DNA of 6,012 nt from T1Sed10-7 sp046540855 (GTDB lineage: Bacteria > Actinomycetota > Nitriliruptoria > Nitriliruptorales > Nitriliruptoraceae): contig JBKHEJ010000171.1 of NCBI GenBank assembly GCA_046540855.1, positions 1-6,012 on the forward strand, in the 5' to 3' direction. Below the pieces are notes generated by a model that worked only from the letters and a program-made list of their open reading frames with translations, did no database searches and had not been told where the DNA came from. Below, piece by piece: positions 1 to 5,219 of this stretch; positions within the stretch are counted from its first letter, which is position 1, and the number at the start of each line of letters is the position of its first letter. The translations under genes and the position numbers were made by a program.

Positions 1-546
1 GTGAACAACCTCAACGAAGGCATGGCCTGGGGGCTGTTCCCGCTCTACTTCGCCCTCGCCGGCCTCGATGTCGGCACCGTCGGGCTCTTGGTCGCCATCG
101 CCCCGGCGGTCTGGGGCGTCGGACAGCTGGGCACCGGCGCGCTGTCCGACCGCATCGGCCGCAAGGGGCTCATCGCCGGCGGGCAGCTGACCGAGGCGCT
201 GGGCCTGGCCATCATCGCGGTGGGTGACGGCGTCGCGGTGTGGGCGGTCGGCTCGGCGCTGTTCGGCGCCGGCACCGCTCTGGCCTACCCCACCCTGATC
301 GCCGCGATCGGCGACGTCGCCCACCCGTCCTGGCGCGGTGCCGCCGTCGGGGTCTACCGGCTGTGGCGGGACCTCGGCTTCGCTCTCGGCGCCGTGCTCG
401 CCGGCACCCTGGCCGATCTGTACAGCCTCACCACCGCCATCCTCGTCGTCGCGGCCATCACCGCCGCCTCCGGCCTCGATGTCGCGCTGCGCATGGCCGA
501 GACCCACCCACCCTCCGCACGGATCACCTCGAGGAGCACCCCATGA
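1..546 (+). CDS. MFS transporter, C-terminal half (5' end outside window)
   Basis: This is the end of a major facilitator superfamily permease, an inner-membrane secondary transporter; its substrate cannot be told from this part. The visible 181 residues hold about six hydrophobic segments, which fits the second six-helix bundle (TM7-12) of a 12-helix carrier. The loop sequence GALSDRIGRKGLI at residues 46-58 is the family's conserved G-x-L-S-D-R-x-G-R-[RK] motif, here as the copy between TM8 and TM9. A GTG stands at base 1, but a protein starting there would lack the first bundle, so I take it as an internal valine of a gene beginning upstream. The tail (about residue 165 on) is short and polar. 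The stop TGA overlaps the ATG of the DsrE-like gene as ATGA, suggesting translational coupling and perhaps a shared role in sulfur or oxyanion handling, which is inference. Confidence 0.88.
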   Translation: MNNLNEGMAWGLFPLYFALAGLDVGTVGLLVAIAPAVWGVGQLGTGALSDRIGRKGLIAGGQLTEALGLAIIAVGDGVAVWAVGSALFGAGTALAYPTLIAAIGDVAHPSWRGAAVGVYRLWRDLGFALGAVLAGTLADLYSLTTAILVVAAITAASGLDVALRMAETHPPSARITSRSTP

Positions 547-893
547 ACGTCCTGCTGATCGCCAACGGTCCCGCCTACGGCTCCGAGCATCCCTTCAACG
601 CCCTCCGCCTCGCCGGCACCCTCGCCAAGCGGGAGGACGTTCACGTCCGCCTGTTCCTCATGGGCGATGCCGTCGTCGCCGCCATCGACAACCAGGACCT
701 GCCTGACGGCTACTACCACCTCGACCGCATGCTCAGGAACCTCGCCCGCAAGGGCGGCGAGATCGGTTGCTGCGGCACCTGCCTCGACGCCCGCGGTCTC
801 AGCGACGACCAGCTCGTCGAGGGCGCCGAGCGCTCCACCATGGAGGAGCTCGCCGACTGGACGCTGGAGGCCGACCGCATCGTGACCTTCTGA
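543..893 (+). CDS. DsrE-family small sulfur-carrier-like protein
   Basis: This 116-residue protein matches the DsrE/DsrF-like family, small cytoplasmic alpha/beta proteins, several of which carry or relay sulfur on a conserved cysteine. The N-terminus (MNVLLIANGPAYGSE) forms the first beta strand and loop, NALRLAGTLAK is the following helix, and VRLFLMGDAV (residues 35-44) is the second strand with the family's typical FLMGDAV signature. The segment G75-C76-C77-G-T-C80-L-D-A-R-G85 holds the conserved cysteine cluster just before a helix, where the active cysteine sits in this family. The length is normal for a complete single-domain member. The ATG at 543 is supported by GAGGAG at 531-536, six bases upstream, and it overlaps the stop of the MFS gene by four bases. 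Function is assigned at family level only; the actual sulfur donor, acceptor or redox partner is not visible here. Confidence 0.88.
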   Translation: MNVLLIANGPAYGSEHPFNALRLAGTLAKREDVHVRLFLMGDAVVAAIDNQDLPDGYYHLDRMLRNLARKGGEIGCCGTCLDARGLSDDQLVEGAERSTMEELADWTLEADRIVTF

Positions 894-907
894 GCGCGGA
901 GCCGTAG

Positions 908-931
908 GGCGCTCGCGACCCGCCTAGCGCC
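908..931 (+). repeat. Short inverted repeat in the spacer after the DsrE-like gene
   Basis: GGCGCT (908-913) and AGCGCC (926-931) are exact reverse complements separated by 12 bases, 14 bases after the stop of the DsrE-like gene. The position would suit a terminator. The stem is only six base pairs, the loop is large and no T tract follows, so chance pairing in GC-rich DNA is quite possible. The rest of the 131-base spacer shows no other clear element besides the ribosome binding site near 1015 and the trivial palindrome CGGCCGGCCG (941-950). Confidence 0.25.
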
Positions 932-1014
932 ATCGAGGACCGGCCGGCCGCCTGCACGTCTGGCGGTGTCCTGCCACGCTGGCTCGCACGGCATCAGCGA
1001 GCGGTGCCGGGGTC

Positions 1015-1020
1015 AGGGGG
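1015..1020 (+). promoter_or_regulatory. Ribosome binding site that decides the Mut7-C gene start
   Basis: AGGGGG lies four bases before the ATG at 1025 and ten before a second in-frame ATG at 1031. The upstream in-frame GTG at 1004 would place this site inside the coding region and has no comparable purine run before it, so I prefer 1025; 1031 remains possible. Confidence 0.55.
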
Positions 1021-1024
1021 CTCG

Positions 1025-1777
1025 ATGACGATGACACCGGCGCATATCCGGCTGTACGGAGACCTCTCCGAGCTAGCCGGCGAGGTCGAGGTCGCCGTGC
1101 CCATCGACGCGCCGCGATCGGTCAAGGACGCCGTGGAGTCGTGCGGCGTGCCCCACCCGGAGGTGGGTCTGCTGGTCGTGGACTCGCGGCCCGTGGGCTT
1201 CGACCACCGCCTGGAGGGCGGCGAACGCGTCGCCGTCTTCCCGCCGTTCCGCAGCATCGAGGTGGCCGCGATCACCACGGTCGAGCCGGCGCCGGTGGCG
1301 CCACGCTTCGTCCTGGACGTCCACCTCGGCACCTTGACCCGGCGGCTGCGGGTGCTCGGCTTCGACTGCTGGTACCGCACCGAGGTCGATGACGACCAAC
1401 TCGCCGAGGTGGCCGTGGCCGAGGAGCGGATCCTGCTGACCCGTGACCGGGGTCTGCTCATGCGGCGGGTCATCAGCCACGGGTACTGCCCCCGATCGGA
1501 TGATCCGGACACGCAGGCGCTCGAGATCGTGCGCCGCTACCGGCTGTGCACGCAGCTCGCCCCCTGGACCCGGTGCGTGCGATGCAACGGTCGCCTCGAA
1601 CGGGTCGCCCGACAGGAGGTGCTCGACGAGCTCCCGCCGCGGACCCGAACGGCGTACGACACCTTCGCCCGGTGCACCTCCTGCCGGCAGGTCTACTGGC
1701 CAGGCTCCCACGTCGAGGCGATGCGCGGCTTCCTCACCCGCATCGAGGCGTGCTGCGCACCGACGACCATCTGCTAA
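1025..1777 (+). CDS. Mut7-C RNase-domain protein with N-terminal ubiquitin/ThiS-like domain
   Basis: This 250-residue protein has the two-domain layout of bacterial Mut7-C proteins. Residues 8-76 look like a ThiS/MoaD-type beta-grasp domain, running from IRLYGDLSELAG to the conserved GGERVAVFPPF. From about residue 94 comes the Mut7-C domain, a PIN-like fold thought to act as an RNase. D98 in FVLDVHLGTLTRRLRVLGFD and D141 in LLTRDRGLL are the expected metal-binding acidic residues, with D122-D124 between them. A zinc ribbon follows, C184-x2-C187 and C217-x2-C220. The beta-grasp domain lacks a terminal Gly-Gly, so it is probably a fixed domain rather than a conjugated tag. An upstream GTG at 1004 would add seven residues, but AGGGGG at 1015-1020 favours the ATG at 1025. 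RNase activity and substrate are family-level inference. The gene has its own spacer upstream, and its stop codon lies within the promoter of the next operon. Confidence 0.85.
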   Translation: MTMTPAHIRLYGDLSELAGEVEVAVPIDAPRSVKDAVESCGVPHPEVGLLVVDSRPVGFDHRLEGGERVAVFPPFRSIEVAAITTVEPAPVAPRFVLDVHLGTLTRRLRVLGFDCWYRTEVDDDQLAEVAVAEERILLTRDRGLLMRRVISHGYCPRSDDPDTQALEIVRRYRLCTQLAPWTRCVRCNGRLERVARQEVLDELPPRTRTAYDTFARCTSCRQVYWPGSHVEAMRGFLTRIEACCAPTTIC

Positions 1778-1780
1778 GGT
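1772..1780 (+). promoter_or_regulatory. Predicted extended -10 promoter of the iron operon
   Basis: TGCTAAGGT reads as an extended -10 element, TGn followed by TAnnnT, which is common in actinobacterial housekeeping promoters. It overlaps the last codons of the Mut7-C gene; its TAA is that gene's stop. A -35 is not convincing (TGCTGC at 1751-1756, 18-base spacer). Transcription would begin near 1786-1788, giving a leader of about 30 bases before the GTG at 1816. Confidence 0.45.
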
Positions 1781-1793
1781 GAACCTTACCTGT
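1775..1793 (+). promoter_or_regulatory. Predicted DtxR/IdeR-type iron box (operator)
   Basis: The core AGGTGAACCTTACCT (1777-1791) has perfect AGGT/ACCT arms around a seven-base centre. It agrees with the core of the known DtxR/IdeR consensus, AGGTTAGGCTAACCT, at 11 of 15 positions. It covers the predicted -10 and the likely start of transcription, the classic place for an iron-loaded repressor to block RNA polymerase. The genes downstream encode a ferric-siderophore importer and a FhuF-like reductase, which are typical targets of such a repressor. Binding itself is inferred. Confidence 0.68.
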
Positions 1794-1806
1794 GGTACCG
1801 CATGAC

Positions 1807-1812
1807 GAGGGG
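1807..1812 (+). promoter_or_regulatory. Ribosome binding site that decides the first operon gene's start
   Basis: GAGGGG ends three bases before the GTG at 1816; its GAGG core (1807-1810) is five bases away, an acceptable spacing. The alternative in-frame GTG at 1792 falls at the edge of the iron box and has no ribosome binding site, so it could serve only on a leaderless transcript. Confidence 0.5.
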
Positions 1813-1815
1813 ATC

Positions 1816-2241
1816 GTGCACACACGCTCGTACGGATCGATCCGTCTCAGAGGCTCCTGCATCGAGTTCTGCATCCCATCGGAGGACGGACGCGTCATCG
1901 AGTTCGACCTCGACGTCGGCGAGCACACCGCCCACGCGCTGCGCCACCTCGTCGCTGCCCAGCGCGACCCGCACACCGCACGTCACACCTCGGGCGGCCG
2001 CCCCTCGCTCCTCCAGCGCTCGCTGTCCGCCACGGGCGCTGCGGTCGAGCGCCTGGAGGTGCAGCCCGGCGACCCGCCCCGGATGCTGCTCGCCCTGGTC
2101 ACCCCCAACGCCATCGTGCGTCGGATCGACCTCGATCTGCTCGATGCCGCCGAACTGTTGATCTGGCACCGGGTGCCGGTGGTCGCGGTCGGTTGGCCTG
2201 AGCGCGACTGGGACACCGGGTTGCACGAGCTCCTCGGATGA
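1816..2241 (+). CDS. Small protein, divergent bifunctional-nuclease-like (DUF151) domain, first gene of iron operon
   Basis: This 141-residue soluble protein has no signal peptide or membrane segment. Its layout resembles the bifunctional nuclease (BFN/DUF151) domain. GEHTAHALRHLVAAQ (residues 35-49) sits like the family's E-A-x-A-I helix, and GRPSLLQRSL followed by GAAVERLEV (61-82) resembles the R-P-x-x-H-D-L helix and the following G-A-x-V-x-x-V-x-I strand. IDLDLLDAAELLIWHRVPVVA (104-124) parallels the S-D-A-I-x-L-A-L-R-x-x-x-P-I-x-V block. The family's His-Asp after R-P is replaced by Leu-Gln, so nuclease activity is doubtful. This reading comes from pattern comparison alone; a conserved hypothetical protein is the alternative. 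It is the first gene behind the predicted iron box and overlaps the FhuF-like gene by ATGA, so a role in iron uptake or its control is likely but unknown. A GTG at 1792 would add eight residues; GAGGGG at 1807 favours 1816. Confidence 0.72.
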   Translation: MHTRSYGSIRLRGSCIEFCIPSEDGRVIEFDLDVGEHTAHALRHLVAAQRDPHTARHTSGGRPSLLQRSLSATGAAVERLEVQPGDPPRMLLALVTPNAIVRRIDLDLLDAAELLIWHRVPVVAVGWPERDWDTGLHELLG

Positions 2242-3077
2242 GCACGGGTGAGGGGCCGCTGTCGCCGGAGCTGCTCGGGGGCCTGCTCGGGCCACTCGGG
2301 ACCCCGTGGGGCGTGGTCCTGCGGGTCCAGGACCCTGCGGAGGGCTCACGGCACCACGGCGACGCCGGCTGGATCCCTCTGGAGGCGTTCCTTGCTGGCC
2401 TGCCCGCTCGTCACGCGGCGGCCGTCGTGGACGACCCGGACCCTCAGCGGCACGCAGCGGATCTGGTCCCCTGGGCGCTCGGGCTTCCGGCGGCGGGCTT
2501 CGTGCTCCCCGCCCTGCTGCTCGACCTGCTCCCCACGACCGCGCGGACGACGGGCCTGGCGTCCTGGCTGGTCCACCGGCACCCGGACGGCTACCTCGAC
2601 GGTGTCGCGCTGCCGTCGGGCACGTGGGGGCAGCACGGCCCAGCCGCCGGCACGGTCGCCGAGCGCGTGGTGGCCCTGGTCGACCCTTGGCTGCGTCAGC
2701 TCTGCCGCGTGCTTCCGATCACGGCTCGCACCGCGTGGGGTGGCGTGGTGGACGCGCTCACCGGGAGCACGCTGGCGGCGGCCCGTGCCGGGCTCGGAGC
2801 CTGCCCGGAGGTCGTCTGGCACCGACAGGACCGCCTCCTCGACGAGCTCGCTGCGCGGGTCCCACTGCCGGCCAAGCCCCGGCGCGTCGACGTCGCCCAC
2901 ACCGGGGGCCGGAGCATCTACACGGTCCGCTGCACCTGCTGCCTGCACTACCGCACGCACCCAGCTCCGGACCGGGATGGTGACGGCTACTGCGCGACCT
3001 GCCCGCTGCGTACCGACCGCAGTCGCCTCCAACGGCTCACCGCCCACGCCGAGCAGAGCCTGGAGCAGGCGTCGTGA
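2238..3077 (+). CDS. FhuF-like 2Fe-2S ferric-siderophore reductase
   Basis: This 279-residue protein resembles the FhuF family, cytoplasmic 2Fe-2S proteins that reduce ferric siderophores after import so that iron is released as Fe(II). The key evidence is the C-terminal cluster motif C234-C235-x16-C252-x2-C255 within CTCCLHYRT and GYCATCPLR, the family's unusual Cys-Cys...Cys-x2-Cys arrangement. E. coli FhuF has ten residues between the pairs; here there are sixteen, with a polar Asp/Gly-rich insert (PAPDRDGDG). A further cysteine, C232, lies just before the pair. Upstream, RTAWGGVVDAL (165-174 region) matches the family's conserved L-W-G-N-x-A-x-x-L helix, preceded by a region with a leucine-rich stretch (about 88-99). 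There is no signal peptide, in keeping with a cytoplasmic enzyme. The start ATG overlaps the previous stop and has only a weak GAG upstream, suggesting translational coupling. Its stop overlaps the first permease gene as GTGA. Confidence 0.85.
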   Translation: MSTGEGPLSPELLGGLLGPLGTPWGVVLRVQDPAEGSRHHGDAGWIPLEAFLAGLPARHAAAVVDDPDPQRHAADLVPWALGLPAAGFVLPALLLDLLPTTARTTGLASWLVHRHPDGYLDGVALPSGTWGQHGPAAGTVAERVVALVDPWLRQLCRVLPITARTAWGGVVDALTGSTLAAARAGLGACPEVVWHRQDRLLDELAARVPLPAKPRRVDVAHTGGRSIYTVRCTCCLHYRTHPAPDRDGDGYCATCPLRTDRSRLQRLTAHAEQSLEQAS

Positions 3078-4138
3078 GCACCGCGACCGCACCGTCGGGG
3101 ACCTCGCGGCCCGACGTGAGCCGATCGGGGAGCCGGCGGCGCGGTGGGCTGCTGCGCAGCGTTGGCGTGCTCGCGAGCCTGGGTCTGCTGCTGCTGGCGG
3201 TCCTCCTGAGCCTGGGTGTCGGGAGCGTCAGCCTGGCACCGTCGACGGTCGTGGAGGCCTTCACCGCCTTCGACGGCTCCAACGAGCACCTGATCGTGCG
3301 GACCCTGCGCCTGCCGCGCACGTTGATCGGTCTCGTGGTCGGAGCGTCGTTGGCCGTGGCCGGGGTCGCGATGCAGGCGATCACCCGCAACGCGCTGGCC
3401 TCCCCGACCATCCTCGGGGTGAACGCGGGGGCGTCCTTCGCGATCGTCGTCGCGGTCTACCTGCTGGGCGTGGTGACCCCGACGATGTACGTCTGGTTCG
3501 CGTTCGCCGGGGCGCTCGGCGTGAGCGTGCTGGTGTACGGCATCGCATCCACGGGGCGCGGCGGGGCGACCCCGGTCGGTCTCGCGCTCGCCGGAGCGGT
3601 GGTCACGGCCCTGCTAGGAGCGTGGATCAGCGCGATCCTCGTCTTCGACCAGCGCACCCTGGACGAGGTGCGGTTCTGGCTCGCGGGGTCGCTGGCGGGG
3701 CGCGATCTGGACATCCTGATGCAGGTGTGGCCGTTCCTCGCGGTCGGCCTGGTCACGAGCCTGCTGCTGGCACGGCAGTTCAACGTGATCGCGCTCGGTG
3801 ACCAGGTCGCCGCGGGGCTCGGTCAGCGGACCGGGCTGGTGCGCGGCGTGACCACGGTGCTGGTCGTGCTGCTCGCCGGCGCGTCGGTCGCGGTCGCGGG
3901 ACCGATCGGGTTCGTCGGGCTGGCCGTCCCCCACGCGGTGCGCTCGGTGGTCGGTCCGGACCACCGTTGGCTGCTGCCCTACGCCGCGATCCACGGCGGC
4001 GTCCTGCTGCTGCTGGCGGATGTGCTGGGGCGGGTCGCGATGCGGCCGAGCGAGATCCAGGTCGGCATCGTCACCGCCATCATCGGGGCACCGGTGCTGG
4101 TCCACCTGGTGCGCCGGGGACGGAGCGCTGAGCTGTGA
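3074..4138 (+). CDS. FecCD-family iron-siderophore ABC transporter permease (first)
   Basis: This 354-residue integral membrane protein belongs to the FecCD/BtuC family, permeases of importers for ferric siderophores, haem or cobalamin. After a basic cytoplasmic tail (about 1-27), hydrophobic segments run through the whole length, as expected for about ten helices. Family blocks are plain: RTLRLPRTLIGLVVGASLAVAG (76-97), then MQAITRNALASPTILGVNAGAS (100-121), the ATPase-coupling region ALGDQVAAGLG (240-250) and AGPIGFVGLAVPHAVR (275-290). The length is normal for the family. GGAG at 3062-3065, eight bases before the GTG, supports this start, which overlaps the reductase stop by four bases. 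It should pair with the next permease as a heterodimer in the cytoplasmic membrane. The neighbouring reductase and iron box make ferric siderophore the most likely cargo; the exact siderophore is unknown. Confidence 0.93.
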   Translation: MSTATAPSGTSRPDVSRSGSRRRGGLLRSVGVLASLGLLLLAVLLSLGVGSVSLAPSTVVEAFTAFDGSNEHLIVRTLRLPRTLIGLVVGASLAVAGVAMQAITRNALASPTILGVNAGASFAIVVAVYLLGVVTPTMYVWFAFAGALGVSVLVYGIASTGRGGATPVGLALAGAVVTALLGAWISAILVFDQRTLDEVRFWLAGSLAGRDLDILMQVWPFLAVGLVTSLLLARQFNVIALGDQVAAGLGQRTGLVRGVTTVLVVLLAGASVAVAGPIGFVGLAVPHAVRSVVGPDHRWLLPYAAIHGGVLLLLADVLGRVAMRPSEIQVGIVTAIIGAPVLVHLVRRGRSAEL

Positions 4139-5217
4139 GCACGACGCTGCCGATGCGTCGGGACCGCCCACACCGGCGGGAGGCCGACCAGCTCCTGGCA
4201 CTGCGCGTGCCACGGCTCGGCCTGTCCGTCCGGATCCGCCCCCGCATCGTCGCCGTCGGGACGATCGCGACGGTCCTCGCGGTCGTCCTGGCCGGGTGGA
4301 CGATGATGCTCGGCGACTTCGAGATCCCCTTCGGTCAGCTGGTCGCGACCACCTTCGGTGGCGGCTCGGGTGAGTACGACTTCGTCGTGCGCACCCTGCG
4401 GCTGCCACGCACCCTCGCCGCGGCCGGTGTCGGGCTCGCCCTGGGGGTGTCCGGGGCGATCTTCCAGGGCCTGGTCCGCAACCCCCTGGTCGCCCCGGAC
4501 ATCATCGGGGTCATGACCGGCGCGTCGCTCGTCGCGGTCGCCTTCATCGTCCTCGGCAGTCCCTCCGGGCTCCTGCCGATCGGTGCCTTCACCGGCGCGG
4601 TGCTCGCCTCCCTGCTCGTCTACGGGCTGACCTGGCGCGGTGGGATCACCGGCAACCGGCTCGTGCTCGTCGGCATCGGCATCAACGCGGTGTTCGCCGC
4701 GCTGACGACCTTCCTGATCGTGCGCTTCCCGATCGAGCAGGTCGCACCGGCGGTGCTGTGGCAGACCGGCACCCTCTACGCGCGTGGTTGGCAGCACGTC
4801 CTCTGGTTGGCGGTCGGCCTCGCGGTCCTGCTACCCCTCGCTGGCGCGCTCGTACCGCGCCTGCGGGCGCTGCAGCTCGGTGACGATCTCGCGGCGGCGC
4901 TCGGGATCCGGGTGGAGCGAGCACGTGCCGCCCTGCTGGTCGTCGGCGCCGGGCTCGCAGCCATCGCCGTCGCGGTCGCGGGGCCGGTCGGGTTCGTGGC
5001 GCTGACCGTCCCACACGTCGCACGTATGCTGCTCGGCCCCATCACCGGCGGCGGGCTGGTCGTGGCCGGGCTGCTCGGGGCGGTCCTCGTGCTGGCGAGC
5101 GACCTGGTCGGCCAGCACCTGTTCTCGCCGGTCTCGCTCCCGGTCGGGGTGGTCACCGCCGCGCTCGGCGCGCCCTACTTCCTGTTCCTGCTGTACCGCA
5201 CGACCCGAGGAGCCTGA
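4135..5217 (+). CDS. FecCD-family iron-siderophore ABC transporter permease (second)
   Basis: This 360-residue protein is the second FecCD-type permease and the likely heterodimer partner of the preceding one. It has a longer basic cytoplasmic tail (about 1-38, rich in Arg) before the first hydrophobic segment. It carries the same family landmarks: RTLRLPRTLAAAGVGLALGVSGA (86-108), then FQGLVRNPLVAPDIIGVMTGAS (110-131), the coupling segment QLGDDLAAALGIRVERAR (247-264) and AGPVGFVALTVPHVAR (282-297). The C-terminus ends with the usual GAPYFLFLLYR block (345-355). The paired arrangement corresponds to FepD/FepG of enteric bacteria, but I give no symbol because which copy corresponds to which is not clear. 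The GTG start overlaps the previous stop as GTGA, and GGAG at 4122-4125 lies nine bases upstream. Two bases separate its stop from the ATPase start. Confidence 0.93.
   Translation: MSTTLPMRRDRPHRREADQLLALRVPRLGLSVRIRPRIVAVGTIATVLAVVLAGWTMMLGDFEIPFGQLVATTFGGGSGEYDFVVRTLRLPRTLAAAGVGLALGVSGAIFQGLVRNPLVAPDIIGVMTGASLVAVAFIVLGSPSGLLPIGAFTGAVLASLLVYGLTWRGGITGNRLVLVGIGINAVFAALTTFLIVRFPIEQVAPAVLWQTGTLYARGWQHVLWLAVGLAVLLPLAGALVPRLRALQLGDDLAAALGIRVERARAALLVVGAGLAAIAVAVAGPVGFVALTVPHVARMLLGPITGGGLVVAGLLGAVLVLASDLVGQHLFSPVSLPVGVVTAALGAPYFLFLLYRTTRGA
5207..5212 (+). promoter_or_regulatory. Ribosome binding site of the ATPase gene
   Basis: GAGGAG inside the last codons of the second permease gene ends seven bases before the ATG at 5220. 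This is a near-ideal site and fixes the start of the ATPase gene. Confidence 0.75.
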
Positions 5218-5219
5218 CG

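Noticed and set aside
1..3. GTG at the first base as a true start of the MFS gene
   Set aside because: Starting here would give a six-helix half transporter. The sequence reads as the middle of a 12-helix carrier, so the gene most likely begins upstream of the window.
941..950. Perfect palindrome CGGCCGGCCG in the spacer
   Set aside because: A ten-base all-G/C palindrome is expected by chance in DNA this GC-rich, and no partner copy or promoter element accompanies it.
1073..1825. A 250-codon minus-strand open frame opposite the Mut7-C gene
   Set aside because: The + strand protein has clear catalytic and zinc-binding motifs; the minus product has none and is a shadow.
2248..3801. A 517-codon + strand open frame across the reductase and first permease
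   Set aside because: Its translation is a low-complexity Arg/Pro/Ala/Gly-rich product with no domain. It overlaps two recognisable genes in another frame and is a GC-driven shadow.
3979..4797. A 272-codon minus-strand open frame opposite the permease genes
   Set aside because: The translation is rich in Asp, Arg, Gly and Glu with no hydrophobic core or motif, typical of antisense to GC-rich membrane protein genes.
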